Shown here: one piece after another, positions 1 through 9,062 of the stretch
Numbering within the stretch: the stretch's first letter is position 1
Layout: each line of letters begins with the position of its first letter
NCBI RefSeq assembly: GCF_000686125.1
Contig: NZ_JMMA01000002.1
Span: 2,976,001 to 3,040,000 of the forward strand
DNA: 64,000 nt
Direction of reading: 5' to 3'
Source of the DNA: Ruminococcus sp. NK3A76
Lineage (GTDB): Bacteria; Bacillota; Clostridia; Oscillospirales; Ruminococcaceae
The notes under the pieces: model-generated
Database searches by the model: none
Told to the model about the DNA's origin: nothing
Seen by the model: the letters and a program-made list of their open reading frames with translations, nothing else
Position numbers and translations under genes: made by a program

Positions 1-3000
1 TAGCTGTCAAGCTGCATTTCCTCTACTTGCAGGCTTTCAAGCGCCAAACCGCCGTCATCCTGCCCTAAAGCATCAAGCTGCTTGGAGTTAAATGACCAGA
101 AAGAATTTATATATGTGTCATACACTTTTGATGTGACGATCTGTATCAGTTTAACGATCATAAATGCGGCAGACGCTGCTATAAGCGGTATTTTCACACC
201 GTCAATAAGCAGCTTTTTTCTAATGAGCTTAAGCGGTGTTCCCACAGCACGCAGGACTGATATCTCATATTCCTTTAAACGTATTTTCATACCTATCCCG
301 TTAAAGTATGCCGCAAATCCGAGCAGCGACATTATGCCGATGATCATTACAGCGCTGCCGTACTGCGAGGCCTTTGCAAGAAATCGCTCACGCTTTTGCT
401 CGCTGTATGATAAAAGCTCCATTTCGCTTGACATAGGTATCAGTCCGCCGTCAATATGCTCAGATGAAAATATTTCGGTATATGCCGCATTGTGAAGAGA
501 AAGCGCTTTTGCGCCGCTTGCTGTTGTTAAGACATTATAAAACTCATTCCCCGAGACCGAGTATTTCAATATCTTTTCAACGCTTGAAGGCAGCCTTACA
601 ACTGCTCCTATTTTTGTTTTGCTCCTTGTAAGCTCATCAATGCCAAAGCCCGAGCTGCCCATAGCAGAGCAGAGAGTTATCTCACCGCTTAAAACGGGTG
701 CGCTGTCGTGCTTGATAACATAGATGACCTCTTTTCCCGAATTGAGCGCATCTATATCTATCCGCCCCGATGTGACGTATTTTTCAAGACTTTGTATAGT
801 TTTAGCATCTGCAAGCTTTGTTTCAAGGGCATAGAGCGTGTTTTGCTCTTCAAGGAAAGCCTTGCCCTTTGGTGTGCTGCTTTCAGCCATTATATCACGC
901 TGCTCTTTGTTTCCGGTTGATATAGTTGTATTTATCTCACACCCGTCATTGTCGATTATGAAAGTATTTGGCAAAGTGCCCGTTGAAATGCCGTCAATCT
1001 TATCGGCAGTTTCATCATTTATGCCAAGCTCGGCATTTGCAGGTGTAGCAATTTTGAATGTGCCCACCGAATATGACTGGGGAGGAACAGCGTGGTAAAA
1101 TTCCTCTATATTATCCTCATCAAACTTAAAGTCCTCATAAAAGTTGGTTGACTGCGGCGGCTGATAGCCAAGATCCTGCAAAAATTCCTTTCCGTTATCA
1201 GTTATCGACATATAGCCAAGCATTGTGCCCAAGCAGATAAGTGTAAGTGCCAAAAGCTGTATAGCCGTTACCGAGCGAGTAGAGAATGTTTTAGCAAAGC
1301 TTTTGCTAAGTGATGCTGCCTTTTTGTTTTTGTGCCTTACCTTAAGCCTTGATGTAAGTGATGCAAAAATATACCCAAGCGGCATAACTATTCCCGAAAA
1401 AATAACCGCTACCTTAAATGGTGAGATAGTGTTATCGGTAACAAGTGTATAATCGGTAAGCCCTGAATATGCTGCTTTTGAAAGCACCCCCACCTCAAAG
1501 CTGTATATTCCCTGATAGAAAAGTACACCAAGAGCAATGCCTATCAAAGCCTGCAAAAGAATAAATGCAAAACATTCGATATCATAAATAGTTCGTATAT
1601 CCGATCTGGAAAGCCCTATTTTTCTGAGCATAGAAAAGGTATTTTCACGCTCGGCAAAAATATTTCGGAGTACCGCCACTACGGACAGCACAGCAATAAT
1701 TGTCGCTATGCCTGCGAATACAAATATATGGCGGTTGTTCATCAGCATTTTTCTTCCCGAGCCTGCATTTTGCGCAGAAATTTCTTTATCAGAGCCGGGT
1801 ATCTGCCCGAAAACGCTTGTATACTTTACAGCCGTTCTGTAATCTGTCGCAATATTATCAAGCATCGTAAGAGTGTATTTGGGCTCGGTGTTTTTCTCGC
1901 TTACAAATATCACGGGAATAGGATAATCGGTCTGTGCGGCTCTGTCAAGATTATACGCAGGCTGCAGTTCCGACCAGAAACGGCTCTTACCGTAAACCTC
2001 ATCAATTATTCCGCAAAGGGTAAATGTTCCTATATCAAGCCCTATACTGTCACCGACTCTGCCCGAATAGCCGAGGCGGTTCAAGACCGTTCTGTCAACA
2101 GCAATTTCGCTGTCATCTAAAGGCAAGCGCCCCTCTTCAAAAGGAATATGTGCAAGGTTTTCGGGGTCATTAACTGCGCCATAGGTAAAGGTCTGCTCGC
2201 CAAAGCCTGCCCTGCCGTAGACATACATATGCCCTTTGGCGGTCTTGTCCGTGCTGACGGACTTTTCAAAATCACCGTTATCAACGGGCAGCATTACCGT
2301 ATAAAACCCAAACGCATCATAGCTTTCATGGAGCTGCCTGTGAAAGCTGCCCCTTATCATTAAGAAAGCACAGCACACCACCGCACAAAGCAGCACGCCC
2401 GAGAAAAGCAGCGCCGCAAGGCTTTTCTTGTGCTTGGACCAGTATTTCCTCGTGATGTATAAAAGCACATCACCAATGCCTCCGCTTGCCTTGTTGAGCC
2501 CTGCGGTCAGCCCGACAGCGAGGGCGGTGCCTGCGGCTATCCATACCCCGTCGCTCAGGTTTTCAAGCACGGTACTCATGGGAACGGCGGCGAAAAGGCC
2601 GTCTTTTCCGATGAGCTTTTCGACTTTTTCCTTTATGCGCTTTCTTGCCTTATAGAGCTTTTGGCTGACATTGTTCTCGTTTGTTTCAAGCGCCTCAGCC
2701 ACCTCGGGGATAGTCATCTCATCGTAGTAATACATAATAACCGCCGCCCTCATATCGGGTGACAGGCTGTCGATTATGCTTTTTAGCTGCTCCTTTGTTT
2801 CCTCGTTTTCGGTGTAGTCGTCGGGGAGCAGGATAGGCTCGTTCAGCCTGCCTGCCTCAAGCAGATATTCAAGCTCGTCATTGCTTATATTCCTTGAAAG
2901 CTCCTTAAGATGTTTCGCACATTTGCTGTATGCGATAGAATACAGCCACCCGACAAATGACTCGCCCGACTTAAGCTGTGAAATATGTTCAAAGGCTGTT

Positions 3001-3164
3001 GTAAAGGTCTCCGAGGTAAGATCCTCCGCCGTGTCGGGGCTGTCAACAATGCGAATAATGAAAAAATATACCTTCTCATGAAATTCCTGATAAAGCTTTT
3101 CAAATGCCGCCTTGTCGCCTTTGCCAAAGCTCTCCGCAAGGGCTTTTATGTCAGCTCTCTCCAC
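1..3164 (-). CDS. ECF sigma factor fused to FtsX/MacB-type ABC permease (partial, runs off left edge)
   Basis: One reading frame stays open from about 3170 to base 1 (over 1,050 codons); I checked the frame line by line and found no stop. Residues about 1-175 look like an ECF sigma factor: region 2 around AEDLTSETFTTAFEHI and GWLYSIAYSKCAKHL, region 4 around LSPDMRAAVIMYYY and NNVSQKLYKARKRI. A hydrophobic stretch follows near residue 210, then a membrane segment near 250 (SLAALLFSGVLLCAVVCC), a roughly 200-residue ectodomain, four membrane segments (about 485-655), a second ectodomain and two more membrane segments (about 945-1020). That is the duplicated FtsX/MacB permease layout. AGGAGG lies 9 bases before GTG at 3164 and only 3 before GTG at 3170, so 3164 is preferred. 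It overlaps a 47-residue ORF and follows a consensus promoter at 3434-3462. Sigma and permease are normally separate genes; a membrane-tethered sigma factor is inference. Confidence 0.85.
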   Translation of the reverse strand, partial: MERADIKALAESFGKGDKAAFEKLYQEFHEKVYFFIIRIVDSPDTAEDLTSETFTTAFEHISQLKSGESFVGWLYSIAYSKCAKHLKELSRNISNDELEYLLEAGRLNEPILLPDDYTENEETKEQLKSIIDSLSPDMRAAVIMYYYDEMTIPEVAEALETNENNVSQKLYKARKRIKEKVEKLIGKDGLFAAVPMSTVLENLSDGVWIAAGTALAVGLTAGLNKASGGIGDVLLYITRKYWSKHKKSLAALLFSGVLLCAVVCCAFLMIRGSFHRQLHESYDAFGFYTVMLPVDNGDFEKSVSTDKTAKGHMYVYGRAGFGEQTFTYGAVNDPENLAHIPFEEGRLPLDDSEIAVDRTVLNRLGYSGRVGDSIGLDIGTFTLCGIIDEVYGKSRFWSELQPAYNLDRAAQTDYPIPVIFVSEKNTEPKYTLTMLDNIATDYRTAVKYTSVFGQIPGSDKEISAQNAGSGRKMLMNNRHIFVFAGIATIIAVLSVVAVLRNIFAERENTFSMLRKIGLSRSDIRTIYDIECFAFILLQALIGIALGVLFYQGIYSFEVGVLSKAAYSGLTDYTLVTDNTISPFKVAVIFSGIVMPLGYIFASLTSRLKVRHKNKKAASLSKSFAKTFSTRSVTAIQLLALTLICLGTMLGYMSITDNGKEFLQDLGYQPPQSTNFYEDFKFDEDNIEEFYHAVPPQSYSVGTFKIATPANAELGINDETADKIDGISTGTLPNTFIIDNDGCEINTTISTGNKEQRDIMAESSTPKGKAFLEEQNTLYALETKLADAKTIQSLEKYVTSGRIDIDALNSGKEVIYVIKHDSAPVLSGEITLCSAMGSSGFGIDELTRSKTKIGAVVRLPSSVEKILKYSVSGNEFYNVLTTASGAKALSLHNAAYTEIFSSEHIDGGLIPMSSEMELLSYSEQKRERFLAKASQYGSAVMIIGIMSLLGFAAYFNGIGMKIRLKEYEISVLRAVGTPLKLIRKKLLIDGVKIPLIAASAAFMIVKLIQIVTSKVYDTYINSFWSFNSKQLDALGQDDGGLALESLQVEEMQLDS

Positions 3165-3294
3165 CTTCACTAACCTCCTCCACCAAAGAAAATACCCTTT
3201 TGTATATTCTTGCCTTCTGCTGCTCAGTCATCTTTTCCTGCTCATATATCAGCCGCAGCATTAATACAATAAGCTCATCTGTTGTTAAACGCAT
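3151..3294 (-). CDS. small 47-residue ORF translationally coupled to the sigma-permease fusion
   Basis: ATG at 3294 has AGGAGG six bases upstream (3301-3306 on the plus strand as cctcct). The ORF ends with TGA inside the start of the sigma-permease gene, overlapping it by about 14-20 bases, and the Shine-Dalgarno of the next gene lies inside its own 3' end. This is typical of translational coupling. The product starts MRLTTDELIVLMLRL, is helical and charged with no membrane segment or cysteines. Function unknown; it could be a small regulator of the sigma domain or simply a coupling leader. Promoter at 3434-3462. Confidence 0.6.
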   Translation of the reverse strand: MRLTTDELIVLMLRLIYEQEKMTEQQKARIYKRVFSLVEEVSEGGES

Positions 3295-3433
3295 ATATTT
3301 CCTCCTAAAAGCTTTTATATATATGGAGTTTTCAGAAGTATTATGCTTATCCGTTTAAAGGATAATTCTCCCTTTTGTATAGATTTCTATGACTATGTTT
3401 AGGTAGATTTACTAATATGCTTGTCTTGATCTA

Positions 3434-3462
3434 ATTGTAGCATAAATGTAGCCTTGGTGCAA
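3434..3462 (-). promoter_or_regulatory. sigma-A type promoter for the sigma-permease operon
   Basis: TTGCAC, 17-base spacer, TACAAT on the minus strand. It lies about 140 bases upstream of the 47-residue ORF and is the only good promoter in the 3295-3611 gap, which otherwise holds only the remnant of the gene ending at 3612. Confidence 0.7.
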
Positions 3463-3518
3463 GAGGCTAAGGCCGAAAAAGAAATATCGTATGTGGACGG
3501 AACAGATGTATATATAGA

Positions 3519-4086
3519 TTATAATATAATCCGATTTGATAGCATTGTTAAGGGACTGTCATCAAGCTCGTCCATAGAGGTACCCTCATCAAGCTCGACG
3601 TAGTTATCTTTTTACTCGTCATACCACATAAACATCAGAGCATCGGGGCGAACACCGTTCAGCTCATTTTTCAAGGCCTTGAAAAGCAGAGTGCCGCCCT
3701 TAACCTCATCGGGGTCAAAATCGACCTCGATAGGTGCGCCGACAAGACCTACCACACGGCTATGCATCACATGAACGCCGTAAAGGTCTTTGAACCTCAC
3801 CTTGCCGTCAAGCGGTTCATCAGTAGAATACATACACACCTCATATACTGCCGCCGCACCGTTGTTGCCGACCTCTGCATGAGCGCCGTTTTCGATCATC
3901 GGCTTTTCATTTTCATTTGAGCTGCTGTCTATTACCTGATCCTTTACAATGCTTTCTTTTTCGCTGCTCGAAACTCGTTCAAGAGACGGTCTTTTGATCT
4001 TGCTGCTATCAGTATCATCACCGCAGGCAGTCATTCCAATTGTCATTACTGCTGCAAGCATTGCTGCCGTTATCTTTTTTATACAT
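3519..4086 (-). pseudogene. decayed lipoprotein gene with start-region frameshift and in-frame stop
   Basis: The intact reading frame runs 4061-3612 (149 codons) but begins inside a signal peptide (MLAAVMTIGMTAC, lipobox TAC) with no basic N-region and no ribosome site. Upstream, AAAGGAAA precedes an ATG at 4086 reading MYKK, which is one base out of phase; a run of six A would need to be five (or gain two) to join a normal MYKKITAAMLAAV leader. At the other end the frame continues past the TAA at 3612-3614 for 30 codons (KDNYVELDEGTSMDELDDS and on) to a second stop at 3519. That text resembles the continuation of Ruminococcus-type surface proteins of the WYDE...NYVEL kind (recalled, not searched). 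Two independent lesions suggest decay. It could still make a short exported lipoprotein. It follows the ABC ATPase gene at 4122. Confidence 0.6.
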
Positions 4087-4121
4087 TTGAATTTTCCTTT
4101 GCTGTCTATGACGGGTATTAT

Positions 4122-4784
4122 TTATACTATATTTCCGTCACTTATTTCAATTACCCTCTGACACTGCTCGGCGACCTTCGGATCGTGCGTTACTATGACC
4201 ACCGTTCGCCCCTGCTCATTAAGCGACTTGAACAGCTCCATTATCTCACCCGATGTCTTAGTATCAAGCGCACCCGTGGGTTCGTCAGCAAGTATCATGC
4301 TCGGTTCATTGACTATTGCTCTTGCAATAGCCACCCTCTGCTTTTGTCCTCCCGAGAGCTTGTTGCAGGGCTTCTTCGCTAAGTCCTCAATACCGACAGA
4401 GCGCAGGGCGGCAAGGGCTTTTTCCTTTTTGCCATTAATTTTTTTCTTTGAGAAGTTGAGCGGTATCATCACATTTTCAAGCGCCGTAAAATCCTCAACA
4501 AGCGCAAAATCCTGCATTACCATGCCTATCTTTTCATTCCTTATACGGGCATATTTACGTTCTGACAAGCCCTTTACAAGCGTGTCATCAATTCGGTATT
4601 CCCCGTCCTGATAGGAATCAATGCAGGCAAGGATATGCAAAAGCGTACTCTTTCCTGCGCCCGACTTTCCTATTATGGCCACCAGCTCGCCGTCCTTTAT
4701 CTCGGCGGAAATACCGTGCAGAGCCTCGAATTCGTTGGCTTTCTTGGGGTTATATATCTTAACTATGTTATCAAGTTTTATCAT
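4122..4784 (-). CDS. ABC transporter ATPase, LolD/MacB-like
   Basis: A 220-residue ATPase with every core motif: Walker A GKSGAGKST near residue 39, Q-loop VMQDF near 92, signature LSGGQKQRVAIARA near 142, Walker [13 protein letters not shown], and the switch histidine in VTHDP. The length and DEPTGALD match the MacB/LolD/BceA branch that pairs with FtsX permeases. AGGAGG overlaps the stop codon of the permease gene just upstream (4795), seven bases before the ATG. The gene is therefore the last of a permease-permease-ATPase operon. It should energise mechanotransmission or lipoprotein/peptide export with the two neighbouring permeases; the substrate is unknown. Confidence 0.93.
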   Translation of the reverse strand: MIKLDNIVKIYNPKKANEFEALHGISAEIKDGELVAIIGKSGAGKSTLLHILACIDSYQDGEYRIDDTLVKGLSERKYARIRNEKIGMVMQDFALVEDFTALENVMIPLNFSKKKINGKKEKALAALRSVGIEDLAKKPCNKLSGGQKQRVAIARAIVNEPSMILADEPTGALDTKTSGEIMELFKSLNEQGRTVVIVTHDPKVAEQCQRVIEISDGNIV

Positions 4785-4794
4785 AGCTATCCTC

Positions 4795-6039
4795 CTATTC
4801 GTTGGCTCTGAGGTTTTCCTTGGGCGAGGTGTTGTTTATGCACACAAGCGGCGAAATTAGCGAGCAGAGCATATACATCGCAAAGGCTGTCAGGCAGAAC
4901 AAAAGCTCCTCCTTGCCAAAATCAAAAACCGTGTTTTTCAAAATGCCCTGAATTTTCATCACCGAGACCGCAATTACACAAACGCAGACCGCAGCAAATG
5001 TTGTGAGCATTGCATTTACAAATGATATCATAATGCTGCCTTTCCATGTGCAGCCGAGAGTGTAATATATAGCGTAGGTTCTCAGGCTCATTTTGGTGTT
5101 TAGGGTCGAAATTGAAACCGTGCTTACCACCATAAGCAGCGCTATGCAGATCAAGATCGGCAAAAGCTGCACTATCTGGTCATAGACATACAGCTTTGAG
5201 CGCTTTGAAAATTCATTCAGCGGTATCTGCGAACCGAAAAGAGCAAGCTGTGCGCATAACTTATCATACTGCTCATCGCTTATGCTGTCATCAAATGTCA
5301 CAAGATATTTTGTGCTTGTAAGTGCGGCTTTGAGCTTACCGCCTGTCAGCCTTTCAAACTGGCGCTGTGATATGTACAGCCTGTTTACCTTTCCCGAGGA
5401 GTAGATGTCGTCTTTGTCACTGCTCGGTTCAAAAGTACCGTAGAGGTTTCTGAAATCATCCTTTTCGGTGAACGTTCTGTCAAGCCCGAAAAGCTTTGTG
5501 CTTTTGTCTGATATGCCTATTATTTCAAAGCCTATATTCAGCCTTATCTCGTTTTCAAATTTTACATCTTCGGGCGCATAATAATAGGTTTCAAGTGTGA
5601 ATTTATCACCGACTTCAAAGCCGCTGCTCTCGTCTGCAACGGCATATATAACATCGTGGTCTTTGCAGTCAAGCCACCTGCCTTCTTTAAGTTTCGGCTC
5701 ATACATCTCTATAATTTCATCGGGGCAGCCTAACACCTCGTTATTGACCGATTGGTCGCTTAAAAACGAGCAGTATGTTATACCGAGAACTTCCTTTATC
5801 TCGGGGTATTTTTTCATCAGATCATCAGGCGTTGCAGCGTCAAGATTGCCTGTGCCGCTTACCGAGAGATAAACGCCGTCATTTTCAAGCCTGTCCCTAA
5901 TCGGCAGATAAAGCTCCGTCCTTGAACTGACACTTGAAACGATAGCTATGATAAGAAAGAACATAGCACCGAGCTGGAGGGCTATGAAGATGTTTGTGAA
6001 AATACGTCTTTGGAATTCCTTTAAGCCGAGTCCTATCAT
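4795..6039 (-). CDS. FtsX/MacB-like ABC permease
   Basis: A 414-residue permease with one N-terminal membrane segment (residues about 14-35), an ectodomain of about 240 residues, and three C-terminal membrane segments (from about 285 on), the single-unit FtsX layout. The ATG at 6039 is chosen because AGGAGG lies 8 bases before it. An in-frame GTG at 6048 overlaps that ribosome site and is unlikely. The upstream permease stops at 6045, so the two are translationally coupled. Partner of the ATPase at 4122-4784. The ectodomain has no recognisable enzymatic motif. Confidence 0.88.
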   Translation of the reverse strand: MIGLGLKEFQRRIFTNIFIALQLGAMFFLIIAIVSSVSSRTELYLPIRDRLENDGVYLSVSGTGNLDAATPDDLMKKYPEIKEVLGITYCSFLSDQSVNNEVLGCPDEIIEMYEPKLKEGRWLDCKDHDVIYAVADESSGFEVGDKFTLETYYYAPEDVKFENEIRLNIGFEIIGISDKSTKLFGLDRTFTEKDDFRNLYGTFEPSSDKDDIYSSGKVNRLYISQRQFERLTGGKLKAALTSTKYLVTFDDSISDEQYDKLCAQLALFGSQIPLNEFSKRSKLYVYDQIVQLLPILICIALLMVVSTVSISTLNTKMSLRTYAIYYTLGCTWKGSIMISFVNAMLTTFAAVCVCVIAVSVMKIQGILKNTVFDFGKEELLFCLTAFAMYMLCSLISPLVCINNTSPKENLRANE

Positions 6040-6044
6040 ACCGC

Positions 6045-7391
6045 TCACCTCCTGAACATATTTACAGGCTGCTTATCAAGCTGGGTAGATATCATTATAT
6101 TTATCACCACAAACAGCACGCCTATAAATACTCCGTAGATATAGAGATAAGTGTTCAGCGAATATACCTCATCTATCCTGTCTAAGAAGTAGGTGAGTTT
6201 TCCGAGGATCAGCTTATGATAAGCATAAGCACACACAGCAAAGATAAGCGATGCGCTGCCGATTATCTCCAGGAGATACATAAGCCTTATCTTGCCCCTT
6301 GTGCAGCCGCAAAGGCGCATTACGGACATAGTCTTTCTCCTTGTGAATATGATATACCGGTAAAGGATAGCGAGTATTATCGCCGCCAGCACCGACAGCA
6401 CCACCGATATCATCATAATAGATACATAAAAGGTTTTTTCCTCGGTATCTACCGTGTACATCTCGGGGAAGTTAACATAGTCGCCGTAGACCTCTTCAAA
6501 GGCCTGCTTCATATGGCGGTAGGCGTAGGTGCTTATGGGCTTGTTAGGCATAATATTTACTTCTTTTATTATTACATCATCGGGGATACTGGAAAAGGGC
6601 ACATACAAAGTATCGCCCATTGAACCGACCAAACCGATGACCTTATAATCCTTGCCCAAAAAGCGCACAGTCTTGCCTATTATATCACTGTTCCACGATT
6701 CGTCGGAAAGCACCATAACATTATCACCATTCAGCTCATGTTCATCACTTATTTTTTCACCCGATACTGCATCGCCAACATTTCGGGCAGCAAACTCATT
6801 AAAACTAAATATACCAAGCTCTTTTCTGTATTCTATTCTTATGTTTAACATAGGCATAAAGACAGGGGGCTTTTCTTTCACCTTGCTAAGGTCTTCGTCC
6901 TCGTGCTGCTGATAGAACCAGTCATCATCTAAAAAGTATTTATAATACTCTCCGCAGTCAAAGTCATAATCAGGGTATTCCCTGAAGGTATCGTCAATAT
7001 CGCCCCACACAAAAAAGCCGCCAAATTCCGTTTTTGTTCTTTCATCAAGCATAGAAAGCACTTTTCTGAAATCTCCGACAGTTGTTGTTCCGTCAGCCTC
7101 ATAGTATTTATACGGTTCATACACCTGACCATTCATATCGGTACCGGGATCATCTATATGCTCAGCGGTTATGTTACCGAAGCAAATCGGAGTGTAAGCC
7201 ATTATCATATTTCCGCTCGGGCCTACGTTTTTACCCTGTTCAAGCTCTGTTGCCTTTGTCTGATAATTCTGATATACGCCGTGTGAGAACATAACTACCA
7301 CCACAGACACCATGCAGGATAACACATACATAATAAACACAGCAGGAGATTTCCTTGCTGTTATTCTGATGTTTTGAAATATATAGCGCAT
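6045..7391 (-). CDS. FtsX/MacB-like ABC permease, first gene of the operon
   Basis: A 448-residue permease beginning MRYIFQNIRITARKS. GGGGAGG lies seven bases before this ATG; the much longer upstream extension of the frame only shadows the ABC ATPase gene at 7516. Membrane segments lie at about residues 18-40 and in a C-terminal group of three, one of which includes MMISVVLSVLAAIILAI, with a large acidic ectodomain between. The C-terminal half matches the FtsX pattern (a basic loop after the second segment with MRLCGCTRGKI). It probably forms a heterodimer with the permease at 4795-6039, powered by the ATPase at 4122. Confidence 0.88.
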   Translation of the reverse strand: MRYIFQNIRITARKSPAVFIMYVLSCMVSVVVVMFSHGVYQNYQTKATELEQGKNVGPSGNMIMAYTPICFGNITAEHIDDPGTDMNGQVYEPYKYYEADGTTTVGDFRKVLSMLDERTKTEFGGFFVWGDIDDTFREYPDYDFDCGEYYKYFLDDDWFYQQHEDEDLSKVKEKPPVFMPMLNIRIEYRKELGIFSFNEFAARNVGDAVSGEKISDEHELNGDNVMVLSDESWNSDIIGKTVRFLGKDYKVIGLVGSMGDTLYVPFSSIPDDVIIKEVNIMPNKPISTYAYRHMKQAFEEVYGDYVNFPEMYTVDTEEKTFYVSIMMISVVLSVLAAIILAILYRYIIFTRRKTMSVMRLCGCTRGKIRLMYLLEIIGSASLIFAVCAYAYHKLILGKLTYFLDRIDEVYSLNTYLYIYGVFIGVLFVVINIMISTQLDKQPVNMFRR

Positions 7392-7515
7392 AGCAGCACC
7401 TCCCCTTTTATTGCTTTTATTATAAAGACGCACAAGGGAGTTAAAACGTGGCACTTTAAAAATGTTTTTGTAAGCCTGCACAAAAACGGCTGGGCAGTTT
7501 TGTGCATCAGAACGA

Positions 7516-8151
7516 CTAAATCTTCTCGATGCACCCCTTATCCATCTCATGCACCGTCTCGCACAGCACATCAATATCCTCCGCCGAGTGCGAGCAGATA
7601 AGTATCGTTTTGCCCTGCTCTTTGTAGGAAAGCAGATACTCACGCATCTCCCCCACACCGTCCTTGTCAAGCCCGTTGAACGGTTCATCAAGTATCAGTA
7701 TCTTTGGGTTTTCCATTATCGCCTGTGCAAGACCTAAACGCTGGCGCATACCTAAAGAATACTTGCGGACGTGCCTGCGCAAGTCGGGGTCAAGACCTAC
7801 TTGTTTCATACTTTCCCTGACTTGCTCTTTCCCTATTTTGTTTTTTAACCCTGCAAGGAGCTTTAAATTCTTGTACCCCGAGTAGTAAGGGATAAATCCC
7901 GGCGTTTCGATTATGATACCCATATCATCAGGGAAGTCAACGTCCTTGCCGACACGCTTCCCGTCAACTGCTATTTCGCCGCTTGTTGGCTTTACAAAGC
8001 CGCAGATACACTTCATAAGCATGGTCTTTCCCGAGCCGTTGCGGCCTATCAGCCCATGTATTTTGCCCTCCTCAAAGCTGACGTTTATGTGCTTTAAAAT
8101 CTCGGTTTTGCTTAGTGTCAGGCACACATCATTCACTTCAATAATACTCAT
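7516..8151 (-). CDS. ABC transporter ATPase, ABC-2 exporter type
   Basis: A 211-residue ATPase: Walker A GRNGSGKT near residue 37, signature YSLGMRQRLGLAQA, Walker B ILILDEPFNGLD, H-loop CSHSAED. The LGMRQRLGLA signature and short length are typical of ABC-2 exporters of the bacitracin/lantibiotic-resistance (BcrA-like) branch. The start MSIIEVNDV is chosen because GGAG lies five bases upstream; the longer frame has no ribosome site. It is the last gene of an operon with two six-helix permeases (8186-9929) and two lipoproteins (9929-12172). It probably energises export or self-protection; the substrate is unknown. Confidence 0.92.
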   Translation of the reverse strand: MSIIEVNDVCLTLSKTEILKHINVSFEEGKIHGLIGRNGSGKTMLMKCICGFVKPTSGEIAVDGKRVGKDVDFPDDMGIIIETPGFIPYYSGYKNLKLLAGLKNKIGKEQVRESMKQVGLDPDLRRHVRKYSLGMRQRLGLAQAIMENPKILILDEPFNGLDKDGVGEMREYLLSYKEQGKTILICSHSAEDIDVLCETVHEMDKGCIEKI

Positions 8152-8185
8152 ATTTACTCCATTTCTGCGCTTGCGAAGCAAGCAG

Positions 8186-9061
8186 TCACATCGCAATCTC
8201 CGTCACGTTGTCGTAATTGAATTTCTTTATCGCCGTCAGACAGAAAACACTTAACCCGACAATCATAGTGCAAAGATAAAATATCGAAAACTCCATAGTT
8301 ACAACAGGCTGCCTGAAATACTTTGTGTAGTGCAGCCAGATGATACTGTTTGCCATTGGCATTGACCACATCAGGTTTGTTTTTATCGAGCAAAGCGCTG
8401 TACCGATAGAGATTATCGCCGCACAAGCCACAAAGCCTGCGGTCTTTTTCTTGACGATCGAGAATGAAAGCAGGATAAGTCCGAGTATCAGCAGATACGC
8501 AAACACAAGCAAATAACTGCGTATTGCCGCATTGTAGATAGACAGCTGATTATACAGGTTTTCGGGCAAAAGCTGCACGCCGAAGTTGCCTGCCTTGTCG
8601 GGGAACATTATCTTGTACTGCGTAGCGACCTTGCTCCAGTCATCAGACCAAAAGCTGCGCCCGAGCATTGGCACTACAGCGCCTAAAAAGATGACAGCAA
8701 GATATGATGCCGCCATAAACACGAGTTTTATCATCTGCCCGACTATCCAGTTGAGGCGGCCGACACGCATTATGTAAAATACGGTATTCGTATCTATCTT
8801 CGGGAAGTCTGCGATTAGTGTGAGGAACACAAGCGGCAGTATCAGCATTATTGCACCGCTGTTTGCTATGGCGATAAACGGCTCTAAGGTGTTGAGCTGC
8901 TCGCCCATTTCCTCTGCATTTTTTAGCAAGGGCTCTATTGCAAAGCTGTAAATGAAGATAAGCAGAACTGCGAGGATTATCATTCGTGCGTCGTTTATCC
9001 ATTTGATGTATTCGGTCTTGGCGGTGGTGAAGCATTGTCTAAGGTTTAATCGTCCGAACAT
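8186..9061 (-). CDS. ABC-2 type permease
   Basis: A 291-residue membrane protein with about six hydrophobic segments: near residues 28-46 (IILAVLLIFIYSFAI), 68-88, 105-130, 175-200, 205-225 and a last one ending near the C-terminus. Start ATG 9061 is two bases after the stop of the upstream permease; a GTG at 9070 that overlaps that stop is an alternative. Together with 9063-9929 and the ATPase at 7516 it forms an ABC-2 export complex. Confidence 0.85.
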   Translation of the reverse strand: MFGRLNLRQCFTTAKTEYIKWINDARMIILAVLLIFIYSFAIEPLLKNAEEMGEQLNTLEPFIAIANSGAIMLILPLVFLTLIADFPKIDTNTVFYIMRVGRLNWIVGQMIKLVFMAASYLAVIFLGAVVPMLGRSFWSDDWSKVATQYKIMFPDKAGNFGVQLLPENLYNQLSIYNAAIRSYLLVFAYLLILGLILLSFSIVKKKTAGFVACAAIISIGTALCSIKTNLMWSMPMANSIIWLHYTKYFRQPVVTMEFSIFYLCTMIVGLSVFCLTAIKKFNYDNVTEIAM

Positions 9062-9062
9062 A

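Noticed and set aside
4060-4090. dnaX-like programmed -1 frameshift (AAAAAAG) at the lipoprotein start
   Set aside because: Joining MYKK to the signal peptide needs a +1 or -2 shift, not the -1 shift such heptamers promote, and no stimulatory structure is evident.
7478-7506. Terminator after the ABC-2 ATPase gene
   Set aside because: TGCACAAAA and TTTTGTGCA form a 9-bp AT-rich stem, but no T run follows on the minus strand; too weak to call.
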